A DNA stretch of 64,000 bases from the NCBI GenBank assembly GCA_045639325.1, contig JAZUCU010000042.1:61012-125011 (forward strand). Direction: 5' to 3'. This document shows positions 34,326 through 43,104 of the stretch, piece after piece (the first letter of the stretch is position 1; each line of letters starts with the position of its first letter). Origin of the DNA: RGIG8244 sp045639325 (GTDB lineage Bacteria > Verrucomicrobiota > Lentisphaeria > Victivallales > UBA1829). The position numbers and the translations under genes are program-made. The notes under the pieces were generated by a model that made no database searches, was not told the DNA's origin, and was given only the letters and a program-made list of their open reading frames with translations.

Positions 34326-35791
34326 TGATGAAGAAATCAGAGAAGCAGAATATGCCGCAGCAGGAAATTTCCCTGTTTGATCTTTTGTTGAAACAACGGG
34401 GGATTTATGTCTTTACCGCCCTGTTTCTCTGCTTTGCATTCCGGTATTTCTCCCGGGATTTATGGTTCGATGAATGTCTGACGCTGGATCTGTTGTATTA
34501 TTGTCAGGACAGCCTGACTGTGTACCGGTCTTATGACATCCCCAATAACCACATTGTTTTTTCCATCGTTTATCGTTACTGGCTGTTGTTGATTGATAAA
34601 TTAGCGCCGCAATTTATCTTTTTCCTGATGCGGTTGTTACCGCTGGCTCTTGCTTGCATTTCTGCGGTGTGGATGTTCCGTACTCTGCAGAAAAGATGTT
34701 CCACGTATGTTGCCTGGTGTGCGGGGCTATGTGTGTTTCTGACGCCGCCTGTATTGATTTACGGAACCGGGATTCGCGGTTATATTCTCGGATTCTTTCT
34801 TGCCGGGGCAGGGGTGCTCTGCGGACGCAAATTAATGAAGTCCGGCGGATGGAAAAATTACATTCTCTACTTTCTGCTTTCCCTTGCAGCGGTTGGGACG
34901 GCGCCGACGAATCTGGCAAGTTTCTTTGCAATCGCTCTGCTGCTTTCTCCTTGTGTTTTGAATCATAGAAACAAAATACTGCCATTGCTTTATCTGTTGC
35001 TGATTCCATTTGCCGCATTGGCGGTTTTTTATCTGCCGATCTTTGATAAATTTATGGGATGTATTGCATTAAAGGAAGGTTGGGGCTCGGTATCTGCCGC
35101 CGCCTGGAATTTTTACGGAACGGTGCTGCTTTGTTTCCTGCCGTGTCTTATCATGTTCCGCATCCGGAAAAAACTGAAACTGTATGCGATTGCATTTTTT
35201 GTGACCTTGCTGATTCCGGCTGGGGTATATTTGATTTTTCCTGTGCCTCCATTCCCCCGTGTGTTTCTGCCGCTGCTTGCCGTGTGGTGTGTGCCACTCG
35301 GGTATGGGGTTTCCGGATTTTTGCGTAAAATTCCGGCGGATAAGAAATATATTGCTGTATTATGTGTCTTTTTCTGGTGTGCATTATTTACTATCTTTTC
35401 AAGCCGCATTGGTGATTTATTATTTTCTGACGGCTGGCAGGATGACTTGACTGCGCCATACTATGCAAGGGTGGATTTCCTGCCGGCGGAGACCGTGAAG
35501 AAAATGGAAACCTGCCGCAAAAATTATCCGGATGCCGTGTTCTTCGTCACCTTTGACAGCGATTATCCTTCCATTTTATATGCATCGGCCCATTGGGCAG
35601 ACCGGGATTCCGTATTGTGGTATGACCGCCCCAATGCGAATAGACTGCAATCATTGCCGAAAACGGGGACGTTATACTTTATTACACGGGATGAAAAAGA
35701 TATGGAGCAGGCGCGTCAGCGTTTCGGTCTTCCGATGCCCGTGGAACAGATTCGTTGCGGTGCGCAGAATATCTGGCGTTTCAACCGTTAA
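34325..35791 (+). CDS. GT-C type membrane glycosyltransferase (ArnT/PMT-like)
   Basis: The 488-residue protein has about ten hydrophobic helices and the GT-C features RDLWFDECLTLDLL (Asp-Glu in the first periplasmic loop) and DIPNNHIVFSIVYRYW, followed by a soluble C-terminal part. Such enzymes transfer a sugar from a polyprenyl phosphate carrier to a lipid or protein at the periplasmic face. The ATG overlaps the stop of the substrate-binding protein gene by TGATG, so the two are coupled. The reason for this pairing is not clear. The acceptor is unknown. Confidence 0.75.
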   Translation: MMKKSEKQNMPQQEISLFDLLLKQRGIYVFTALFLCFAFRYFSRDLWFDECLTLDLLYYCQDSLTVYRSYDIPNNHIVFSIVYRYWLLLIDKLAPQFIFFLMRLLPLALACISAVWMFRTLQKRCSTYVAWCAGLCVFLTPPVLIYGTGIRGYILGFFLAGAGVLCGRKLMKSGGWKNYILYFLLSLAAVGTAPTNLASFFAIALLLSPCVLNHRNKILPLLYLLLIPFAALAVFYLPIFDKFMGCIALKEGWGSVSAAAWNFYGTVLLCFLPCLIMFRIRKKLKLYAIAFFVTLLIPAGVYLIFPVPPFPRVFLPLLAVWCVPLGYGVSGFLRKIPADKKYIAVLCVFFWCALFTIFSSRIGDLLFSDGWQDDLTAPYYARVDFLPAETVKKMETCRKNYPDAVFFVTFDSDYPSILYASAHWADRDSVLWYDRPNANRLQSLPKTGTLYFITRDEKDMEQARQRFGLPMPVEQIRCGAQNIWRFNR

Positions 35792-35794
35792 ATA

Positions 35795-35960
35795 GAGGCA
35801 ATTTCAAAAGTCTTCAAAAATGTCTGAAAACTCTTGTTGCGATCTGAAAACGGGGCGTTTTTGGTGGTTACCCACAGGGTAGCCACGCACAAAACTACCA
35901 TTTTCATTTCATCAACAATCTTTTTTCAGTCAAATTTTGCCGGACTTTTGAAATCACCTC
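35795..35960. repeat. Long imperfect palindromic repeat element
   Basis: The 166 bp element has ends of 18 bp (35795-35812 and 35943-35960) that are inverted copies with two mismatches. Imperfect pairing continues almost to the centre, near GGTTACCC/GGGTAGCC. It can form one long hairpin and may end transcription after the GT-C gene. A shorter relative is at 10013-10060. It fills most of the 272 bp gap before the DMT gene. Confidence 0.6.
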
Positions 35961-35990
35961 GAAGATTTTGGAAAATGCCTCAAATTTAAC

Positions 35991-36019
35991 TTGTAAAAAT
36001 CTGCGGATGGTGGTATATT
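35991..36019 (+). promoter_or_regulatory. Promoter of the DMT transporter gene
   Basis: TTGTAA (35991-35996), a 17 bp spacer and TATATT (36014-36019) lie 44 bp before the ATG. Confidence 0.7.
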
Positions 36020-36063
36020 AATAAGATACGTTAATCATCAAACAGTAAGGTTGAAACGGTAAT

Positions 36064-36978
36064 ATGTCACTTTTTGCATTTATTCTCATTATTTTGTCCG
36101 CAGGTTTTCATGCATCTTGGAATTTGCTTGCCAAAAAAACAGTTATGACATTCCCGTTTTATACCATCATCTGCATGGTTTCCGCATGTATGTGGCTCCA
36201 TGTGCAGTTATGGACACCGGTTCCTATTTGGAGTCTGCCGGCTAAGTTCTGGCTTTGCATTGTGCTGACGGTCAGCTCGGATGTCCTGTACTGCATGGGA
36301 CTTGTCAAATCCTACCGTTACTTTGATATGTCAACAGCTTATCCCATGATGCGGTCATTGCCGCTGCTGCTGACTGCTATTATTACGACCGTATTTGCAC
36401 TCGGTAAACCGTTGACACCGCTGGCAATGTTCGGTATGTTTGTTGTGTTCTGCGGATGTATGAGCATGCCGCTGAAAAAGTTTAGTGATTTTAATGTGCG
36501 CAACTATATTACCTGGAACATGTTCTTTATATTCTTGACTGCCTGCGGAACGACCGGTTATACGATTGCGGACAGTCAGGGGCAGAAAGTGATTGCGGAA
36601 TATATTGCGGCGAATAATATCAGTGTTGCAAAACCGGTTCTTTCCATGTCCTACTACTCCACGCGCGGTATCTTTTTGTCTTCCACTCTTTTTATTACAG
36701 CAATGTTTTCCAAAGAACAGCGCAGTATCTTCTTCAATTATTTCCGGAGACTTGACTGGACGCCGTTTGCTGCGGGTGTGTTTGCTTCTCTGACCTACAT
36801 TCTCGTTTTGATTGCCATGAATTTTGTGACGAACGTTTCTTATGTACAGGTGTTCCGTCAGATTGGTTTGATTCTGGGATTGGCAATGGGTGTATTTATT
36901 CTGAAAGAAAAATGCACGGTTACCAAAGTGGTTGGTGTAGCTCTGATTCTGTTTGGGCTTGCTCTGACTGTAATCTGA
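36064..36978 (+). CDS. DMT superfamily (EamA-like) transporter
   Basis: The 304-residue protein has about ten hydrophobic helices in two similar halves, as in EamA drug/metabolite transporters. The end of each half has the usual proline- and glycine-rich helix (TAYPMMRSLPLLLTAIITTVFALGKPL and VSYVQVFRQIGLILGLAMGVFILKEK). It is an inner-membrane exporter or exchanger with unknown substrate. The LPS-kinase-like gene starts 16 bp downstream and is probably co-transcribed, which hints at a cell-envelope substrate. Confidence 0.85.
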   Translation: MSLFAFILIILSAGFHASWNLLAKKTVMTFPFYTIICMVSACMWLHVQLWTPVPIWSLPAKFWLCIVLTVSSDVLYCMGLVKSYRYFDMSTAYPMMRSLPLLLTAIITTVFALGKPLTPLAMFGMFVVFCGCMSMPLKKFSDFNVRNYITWNMFFIFLTACGTTGYTIADSQGQKVIAEYIAANNISVAKPVLSMSYYSTRGIFLSSTLFITAMFSKEQRSIFFNYFRRLDWTPFAAGVFASLTYILVLIAMNFVTNVSYVQVFRQIGLILGLAMGVFILKEKCTVTKVVGVALILFGLALTVI

Positions 36979-36994
36979 TTGTATGAGGTGAAAT

Positions 36995-37801
36995 ATGGCA
37001 ACGATTTTTTCTGCGGAACATCTTGAAAAAAAGATGATAAAGTTCATGGATTCCTGGACGTATGTAACATCCTCTTTCCGCGATGAGTATGAAAAACTTG
37101 CTGCCGCCGGAGCTTTCGAAGAAAATTCTACCAGTGAATGTATCTGGAAGACCCGGAACAAATTTGTGCTGAAAGTAATGACCTCATCCCATGATGCAGT
37201 TGTGTATAAAACATTCCACCGTATCAAACGCTGGCGCAGCTATCTTTTCCGTCTTTCCCCCATCGGCCGGGAAGCGTTGAATTATGATACATTCCGTCAA
37301 CTCGGCTTCAATATGCCCCGCCTCCTTGCTGTGGGGGAAAGTCGCCGGTTCTTCAAGATCAAAACGGGATTCCTGATTACGGAGTTTGCTGTCGGAACCA
37401 ATAACGGACTCTGTTTTACTCCCGGCGGCGAACTGGAAAAAGAGACGGCAATGCGTCAGGAATATCTCCGCAAAAATCTTGCTTTGCTGGCAAAACTTCA
37501 CGACTGCGGAATTCTGCATGGCGGCTTCACACCCGGCAATCTATTGTGGCGGAATGTAGACGGTGCAATGGAAATCGTCTGGATCGACGTGGCATCCTGC
37601 AAGCAGAAAAGTCGCCGTGGATTGGCGAAAAAAGGCTTGATCGACTTTTATCATCTTTTCCGCTTTTTCAAGTTTACCGACGATGAAATCCGCGAGTATC
37701 TGGACGTTTATTTTTCCGCCAGTAAAAATCCCTTATGGCAGCGGGATGAATTGTTTGCAAACCTGAAAACAGCCCTGCTCACGAAATGTAAAGAAGATTA
37801 A
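36995..37801 (+). CDS. LPS-kinase-like protein lacking the usual catalytic Asp
   Basis: The 268-residue protein resembles the WaaP/InaA/KdkA group of cytoplasmic kinases that phosphorylate core sugars of LPS. It has IWKTRNKFVLKVMT (Lys-like ATP contact), LLAKLHDCGILHGGFTPGNLLW (catalytic loop region) and IVWIDVAS (metal-binding Asp). In most kinases of this group the catalytic loop reads HxDL. Here the matching residues are HGGF, so the catalytic Asp is a Gly. It may be a pseudokinase, or it may use another residue. It follows the DMT gene by 16 bp and overlaps the convergent lipoprotein gene by 4 bp. Confidence 0.65.
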   Translation: MATIFSAEHLEKKMIKFMDSWTYVTSSFRDEYEKLAAAGAFEENSTSECIWKTRNKFVLKVMTSSHDAVVYKTFHRIKRWRSYLFRLSPIGREALNYDTFRQLGFNMPRLLAVGESRRFFKIKTGFLITEFAVGTNNGLCFTPGGELEKETAMRQEYLRKNLALLAKLHDCGILHGGFTPGNLLWRNVDGAMEIVWIDVASCKQKSRRGLAKKGLIDFYHLFRFFKFTDDEIREYLDVYFSASKNPLWQRDELFANLKTALLTKCKED

Positions 37802-38256
37802 AAACGGGTATCGTTCTTCCAACTTTTGTGGTTATCCAGCACCAGTTTCACTTGAATGGTTTTTGTTTCCTGTGAGTCCGGTTTCTGCATGATCAGGTCA
37901 TAAATACAGACTTTGTCTTCTTTTTTTACCAACTTTGAGGAGAGAAGCCAAACGGAATAATGCTGTTGCAGATATTCATTCTGACGCTTCAGAATTTCTC
38001 CGAATTCCATTTCTTTATCCGCAAACAGACAGGTGTTTTCTGTAATATTCTGTAACCGGTCTGTGGAGAGCGTATAGAGCGCTTTGGCTTTCCCCTTCTG
38101 CAATGCGGCAACAAGGTCCGCCATAACGGCATCGGGATTATTACGCAGGCGGATCCGGCGGAGAATCTCGTTGCTGTCAAGGGTATTTTCTTTGCATCCG
38201 CAGAAGAACAGCAGGATTGCAGCGGACAATATAAGAACAAAATTATTCTTCTTCAT
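37798..38256 (-). CDS. Small lipoprotein of unknown function
   Basis: The protein of about 152 residues starts with MKKNNFVLILSAAILLFFCGCKEN, a signal peptide with a plausible lipobox (cleavage before the second Cys). It is probably a lipid-anchored envelope protein. The rest is soluble and mostly helical, with no motif I recognise. I use the ATG at 38256 because AGGA lies 8 bases before it. The start overlaps the end of ppk by 14 bp, so it is translated with ppk and may be linked to phosphate or polyphosphate metabolism. Confidence 0.65.
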   Translation of the reverse strand: MKKNNFVLILSAAILLFFCGCKENTLDSNEILRRIRLRNNPDAVMADLVAALQKGKAKALYTLSTDRLQNITENTCLFADKEMEFGEILKRQNEYLQQHYSVWLLSSKLVKKEDKVCIYDLIMQKPDSQETKTIQVKLVLDNHKSWKNDTRF

Positions 38257-40402
38257 ATTCATTTTCCTGTTTTTGCATTTCAAAAACGGTAAGACGGCCT
38301 TTTTTCATCCGTTCCGGATTGGTTTCCATTTTATGCCGTTTCTGATAAAATTCGTACATGGCAGTCTGACTGCGTTTGAAGTCATGGTCTGATTTCTTCT
38401 CGGTAGAGGAATAAACATTTTCCCCGGTCATGACTCTGCCTTTGCGCTGATCGTTCAACTGGGTGTTGAGGATGAAATCCAGATCCTGCCGGATTGCCGG
38501 ATCGGTAACTGGAACCAGCAATTCGATTCTCCGGCGCAAGTTGCGGGGCATCATATCCGCACTGCCGATGAAATATTCTTCCGCACCGTTATTGCGGAAA
38601 TAATAAATGCGCGCATGTTCCAGAAACCGGTCGAGAATACTGACAATGCGGAAATTCTTTTTTCCGGCGGGCGACAACGCATAGGGGTTGATGCCGCATA
38701 TTCCGCGCACGACAATTTCAATTTTTACGTGATTTTCCGCTGCCTTGTAAAGATGTTCAATAATCTCATAGTCAATGAGCGAATTGAGTTTGATCCGGAT
38801 GTGACCGGGATTATTCTTTGTGGAAAGACGGCTTTCCCGGTCGATCATGAACAGAATCTTATCTTTGAGAGAGTATGGCGCAACAATCAACTGTTCCCAC
38901 ATGGGCGGGTCGGAAAAACCGGTGATGACGTTAAACAAGGCAGCCGTATCCTGTGCCAGTTTTGCGTTGTTGGAGAAATAGCCGATATCGGTATATTGAC
39001 GGGCTGTTTTTTCGTTATAATTTCCTGTGCTTAAATGGACATAGCGGCGGATTCCATTATCTTCCTTGCGGACAATCAGGAGTGCTTTGCAGTGGACTTT
39101 CAGTTTTGCGATACCGTAAACAACATGTGCTCCGGCATCGGCAAGTGCCATGGCGCCGCGCATATTATTTTCTTCATCAAAACGGGCTTTCAATTCAAAC
39201 AGAACCGTGACCTGTTTTCCATTGCGGGCGGCTCGTTCCAATGCTGCAACAATAGGAGAATTTTTGCTGACTCGGTAAAGCGTCTGCTTGATTGCCAACA
39301 CTTTCGGGTCGTCCGCGGCTTCGTTGAGCAGGCGCAGGACGGGATCGAATGATTCATACGGGTGATGAATGATAAAGGAGCCTTTCCGCCGGATGGCTTC
39401 GAACATGGAAATGTTTTCGGGACATGCGGGGGAGGGGAAGGGCGGCATCGGTTCGTCTTCCAGTTCAGGGAAGCCGGATAATTCGGTAAGCTGGAACAAT
39501 GCCTTCAAATTCAGCAGTCCGTTGATGCGGTAAAGCTGACGATCCTTGATATCCAGCATGCTGATCAGCCATTTGCTTGAGGTGGCGGAAATATTGTGGG
39601 CAACTTCCAGGCGGACAACGGATCGTTTCGGGCGGGACTGCAATGCCATCTGCATTTCGGTCATCAAGTCGGCAACCGTATTTTCGTCGATGGCAAAATC
39701 CATGTCGCGTGTGATACGGAACGGGGTACATTCCTGAATTTCGTATCCACGGAACATGTCATCCAGATTATGCGCAATCAATTCTTCTGCGGCAATAAAA
39801 GTTCCGCCTGCACCGGATTCCGTATCCAGACGCAGAAAACGCGGCACGTTGGAGGGAACCTGAATGACGGCGAAGCGTTGCAGTTTTTTCTGTTTCAGAC
39901 GGATCAGCAATTCCAGTTCCAAGTTAGGAATCAGCGGGAACGGGTGAGTCGGATCGATTCCGACCGGTGTCAGAACCGGAGCGATTTCGTTAAGAAAAAT
40001 GTTCCTGCCGTTGTCCTTGAGGTCATGGGTGAGATCATCCCACTTGACTACGCGGATCCCTTCATCTGCGAGTGCGGGGAGAATGTCTGCATTGAGAGTA
40101 CTGTATTGCTTTTTGACAAGTTCCCGGATCCGGCTGTCAAGCATGGGGAGCAATTCCCCGGGATAGTAAACATGCTTTTTGTAAATCTTCTGAGGCTGAT
40201 CGGGATCCAGCCTTGCGATTCCGGCGATACGGACCATGAAAAATTCATCCAGATTGCTGGAGAAGATGGAAATAAATTTCAGGCGTTCCAGCAGGGGATT
40301 GCCTTTATCTCTTGCTTCTTCCAACACTCTGGCGTTGAATGCCAGCCAGCTGATATCACGATTGATAAAACGCAGTGTATTTTCTTTATTTTTCCGTTTC
40401 AT
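38243..40402 (-). CDS. ppk: Polyphosphate kinase 1
   Basis: PPK1 makes polyphosphate from ATP, and also the reverse, usually at the inner membrane. The 719-residue protein has normal length. It starts with the N-terminal domain (FINRDISWLAFNARVLEEARDKGNPLLERLKFISIFSSNLDEFFMVRIA). It has the phosphohistidine region KVHCKALLIV with HLSTGNYNEKTARQYTDIGYF, and later HARIYYFRNNGAEEYFIGSADMMPRNL. The ATG has GAGGTG before it and lies 12 bp after ppx. ppx, ppk and the ROK kinase form one operon. Confidence 0.96.
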   Translation of the reverse strand: MKRKNKENTLRFINRDISWLAFNARVLEEARDKGNPLLERLKFISIFSSNLDEFFMVRIAGIARLDPDQPQKIYKKHVYYPGELLPMLDSRIRELVKKQYSTLNADILPALADEGIRVVKWDDLTHDLKDNGRNIFLNEIAPVLTPVGIDPTHPFPLIPNLELELLIRLKQKKLQRFAVIQVPSNVPRFLRLDTESGAGGTFIAAEELIAHNLDDMFRGYEIQECTPFRITRDMDFAIDENTVADLMTEMQMALQSRPKRSVVRLEVAHNISATSSKWLISMLDIKDRQLYRINGLLNLKALFQLTELSGFPELEDEPMPPFPSPACPENISMFEAIRRKGSFIIHHPYESFDPVLRLLNEAADDPKVLAIKQTLYRVSKNSPIVAALERAARNGKQVTVLFELKARFDEENNMRGAMALADAGAHVVYGIAKLKVHCKALLIVRKEDNGIRRYVHLSTGNYNEKTARQYTDIGYFSNNAKLAQDTAALFNVITGFSDPPMWEQLIVAPYSLKDKILFMIDRESRLSTKNNPGHIRIKLNSLIDYEIIEHLYKAAENHVKIEIVVRGICGINPYALSPAGKKNFRIVSILDRFLEHARIYYFRNNGAEEYFIGSADMMPRNLRRRIELLVPVTDPAIRQDLDFILNTQLNDQRKGRVMTGENVYSSTEKKSDHDFKRSQTAMYEFYQKRHKMETNPERMKKGRLTVFEMQKQENEYEEE

Positions 40403-40414
40403 GCTGACACCTCA

Positions 40415-41950
40415 TTATTGCAGAATCAATTCGGCGGCGAATACGTAGAAGAAATATTCCAGATCGCCACTGTTGATGTTGTCACCGGTATAATTATGCA
40501 GATTGACATTCCGCAACAGAATACGGTCTTTTTCCACGCGCATCTGTATGTCTTCCGGCGAGAGACCACGATTCGATAAAATACAGGCAATGCGCAGAAT
40601 GGACGATAATTTCATGACTACACTCCGGTTTTCCAGAGACAATGCCTGGAATGAACTGTGTTGTCTCTGCGGGACGCTCTTTCTGTGATAACGCACCGTT
40701 TGGGAGACAATTTCCCGTTCCGTCAGAGAAATGCCGGGAATTTCGGTTGCCGAAATAATATAGGCAGAATGTTTATGATACGCCTGATTGTTCAGGAACA
40801 ATCCGCTGCGGTGCATGATTGCTGCAATCCGCAACAGAAGCAGATGGCGTTTATTCAAACCATGGAGTTTCTGCAATTTCCGGAAAAGATAAACGGCATG
40901 TTCTTCTGTGCTGGTAAAGAATTCTTCATCGCAGCGATATTTTTTCGCAATGGAGCGGACAAAGCCCAGAGTCTGCTGTTCAAACTCATCTTTTCCCGAT
41001 AACCGTTCATTGGCAAAGTCCAGCATCAACCCCATTTTCAACGATACCATGGGAATCAGCAGTTCTTTCGCCTGAGTGATGTCCAACAGTTCACGGACGA
41101 GGAGCGCGCAGGGCAGAACCGCTTCCGCCAATTCCTGACGGATGTCATGACGGCTGCTGATTTCCGCAATGGAATAGCTGTCCATGGTCTTCAACATATC
41201 TTCGAATTCATCTTTGGTGACCTTGCAGACTTCCGGCAGTTGCTTCATGCCCCGTTCCAACATAAAAAAGCGGATCAGCATGCGGACGGATGACCCGGTA
41301 GCGATGACCATATCGCCATCCAGATCTGCGCCGGAATGGAGCAGCGTGCCGAATGCATTGCGCAGGGCAGGAGTCATCGCCTCACGCAAAGAGGCGACCG
41401 AGGTTGCACCGTGACTGGTTTCCAACATCCGGAGTGTGCCGATCTTCAAGGTTTCGGTGAACGTCATGGAGCCATTATCGTAAGTGCTGATCTGGCATGC
41501 ACCGGTGCCGATGTCGGCAATCATGGCTTTTTTGATATTGAATTTCAGATTTTTCGGGAGGGTGTGGATGACGGAAAGATAATTCAGACGTGCTTCATCT
41601 GCCCCTTCATAAAGCTGAAGATCGATTCCCGTTTCATGATGAATGCGTTCGATGAGGATTTCCGCATTTGCCGCCTCCCGGACCGCACTCGTTGCGATGG
41701 CGCGACATTCCGTTACGCCGTATTCATCCATCTTCTTGCGGAAATTGCGGAAGATATCGCAAAGGATCCGGATGGATGATGCACTGATGGAGCCAGTGTG
41801 AAAAACGTTGGTTCCCAGCGGAACGGAAACGTCAAAATCTTCCAGAATTTCCAAATCATTTTTATCGCTGCATTGTGCAATCAGCATCCGGGCGGCATGT
41901 GCTCCCAGGTCGATTGCACATAAAATGCGGACATCTTTCTGTGTTTCCAT
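40415..41950 (-). CDS. ppx: Exopolyphosphatase / pppGpp phosphatase family
   Basis: Ppx/GppA proteins remove terminal phosphates from polyphosphate or from pppGpp. The protein of about 511 residues has the ASKHA fold start LCAIDLGAHAARMLIAQ, the catalytic-region ATSAVREAANAEILIERI, and DIGTGACQISTYDNG as phosphate 2 loop. The C-terminal half is HD-like. DIGTGACQIS is changed from the usual DIGGGSTE, and GAHAAR from GSNSxR, so activity may differ. Two starts are possible: a GTG at 41956 that overlaps the ROK stop by 4 bp, or this ATG two codons later with better spacing from AGGAG. Confidence 0.85.
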   Translation of the reverse strand: METQKDVRILCAIDLGAHAARMLIAQCSDKNDLEILEDFDVSVPLGTNVFHTGSISASSIRILCDIFRNFRKKMDEYGVTECRAIATSAVREAANAEILIERIHHETGIDLQLYEGADEARLNYLSVIHTLPKNLKFNIKKAMIADIGTGACQISTYDNGSMTFTETLKIGTLRMLETSHGATSVASLREAMTPALRNAFGTLLHSGADLDGDMVIATGSSVRMLIRFFMLERGMKQLPEVCKVTKDEFEDMLKTMDSYSIAEISSRHDIRQELAEAVLPCALLVRELLDITQAKELLIPMVSLKMGLMLDFANERLSGKDEFEQQTLGFVRSIAKKYRCDEEFFTSTEEHAVYLFRKLQKLHGLNKRHLLLLRIAAIMHRSGLFLNNQAYHKHSAYIISATEIPGISLTEREIVSQTVRYHRKSVPQRQHSSFQALSLENRSVVMKLSSILRIACILSNRGLSPEDIQMRVEKDRILLRNVNLHNYTGDNINSGDLEYFFYVFAAELILQ

Positions 41951-41952
41951 TA

Positions 41953-42930
41953 TCACAAATCTCCTTTTGCTCTTGCAAGAAGAGTTGCGCCGACAGCCAC
42001 TGCACGGTCGCCGAGAGCGGATTGGCAGATTTTGACTTTTTCCGGCGGCAAACCGAAAAGATTTTCCGCGAATGCCGCTTGGAATACGGGCAGGAACTCA
42101 TCGCCAAGTGCGGAAATCACGCCGCCGCCGAGAACGATACATTCCGGTGCAATGGTGGCGGTCAAACCAGCTGCTGCAACGCCCAGCATGTACGCACCTT
42201 TGTCGATTGCCTTGCGGACGACTTCATCACCGGCACGATAAGCCTTTGCCAGATGTTTGCTTTTGATGTTCCGGGTTTCCTCATTCAGTTTATCGGAAGG
42301 AATGATGGTAGTCAAGCCGTGTTTGAAAACGGCTTTTTTGATTGCCCGGACAAAACCGACTTTACTGCAATAAGCTTCTGCACAGCCGCGATGGCCGCAC
42401 CCGCAAAGTCTGCCGTTGTATTTGACAATCACGTGTCCCAATTCTCCGGCCAGCCCGGAATTACCGTGATGCAGTTTGCCGTTGATGATGATGCCGCCGC
42501 CCAGCCCGGTACCGATAAAATAACCGGCCGCGGTGGAAAATCCTTTTGCGGCGCCGCAATGATATTCGCCCAACATGCCCAGATTGGCATCGTTGCCCAG
42601 ATAAATTTCCCGATGGAGTTTGCCGGTGATGATTTCTTTCAGAGATACATTTTTCCAGCCCAGATTGGTAGCTTGATGACAGTCACCGGTCAACGGATCG
42701 ACGGGAGAGGGGACAGCCAGCCCGAAATTGGGGACCGTTTCCGGAGTCAACCCGAATGGTTCCAATACTTTTCTGCCCAATTCCAGAATATCTTCTGCGA
42801 TTTTCTCCGGCGGTGCACCGGGCGTGGTATCTGCTTTGAGTTCATTCAGACATTTATGATTTTCATCGGTCACGACAGCATAAAGTTTTGTTCCGCCCAG
42901 ATCAATCCCTGACGCCAATCCATCTTTCAT
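41953..42930 (-). CDS. ROK family sugar kinase, glucokinase-like
   Basis: The 325-residue cytoplasmic protein has the ROK layout. The ATP-binding start is GIDLGGTKLYAVV, the catalytic region is LGNDANLGMLGEYHCGAAKG, the phosphate-binding loop is GTGLGGGIIING and the zinc motif is CGCGHRGCAEAY. HGNSGLAGELGH is the sugar-specificity segment of glucokinases. It heads the operon ROK-ppx-ppk and shares a 4 bp overlap region with ppx. Some ROK glucokinases use polyphosphate instead of ATP, so this neighbourhood is suggestive. The phosphate donor cannot be told from sequence. Confidence 0.87.
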   Translation of the reverse strand: MKDGLASGIDLGGTKLYAVVTDENHKCLNELKADTTPGAPPEKIAEDILELGRKVLEPFGLTPETVPNFGLAVPSPVDPLTGDCHQATNLGWKNVSLKEIITGKLHREIYLGNDANLGMLGEYHCGAAKGFSTAAGYFIGTGLGGGIIINGKLHHGNSGLAGELGHVIVKYNGRLCGCGHRGCAEAYCSKVGFVRAIKKAVFKHGLTTIIPSDKLNEETRNIKSKHLAKAYRAGDEVVRKAIDKGAYMLGVAAAGLTATIAPECIVLGGGVISALGDEFLPVFQAAFAENLFGLPPEKVKICQSALGDRAVAVGATLLARAKGDL

Positions 42931-42971
42931 ATACGGCTCCTGTTTCCATTATCTATAAATATTCTTATGGT

Positions 42972-43000
42972 ACATTACATCTCCTGTGCAGAAAAGTCAA
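42972..43000 (-). promoter_or_regulatory. Promoter of the ROK-ppx-ppk operon
   Basis: On the minus strand, TTGACT (42995-43000) and TAATGT (42972-42977) are separated by 17 bp. Confidence 0.6.
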
Positions 43001-43040
43001 TCATCAAAACGAAAAAAATGCACCTTTTCCATCTTCCGGC

Positions 43041-43069
43041 TTGTAAATATTCTGGAACCATGCTATATT
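43041..43069 (+). promoter_or_regulatory. Promoter of the second ceramidase-like gene
   Basis: TTGTAA (43041-43046), a 17 bp spacer and TATATT (43064-43069) lie 35 bp before the ATG. It is divergent from the ROK promoter with about 40 bp between the two -35 boxes. Confidence 0.72.
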
Positions 43070-43104
43070 TTATGCATCCAAAATTTACAGAAAGGATCAT
43101 TACT

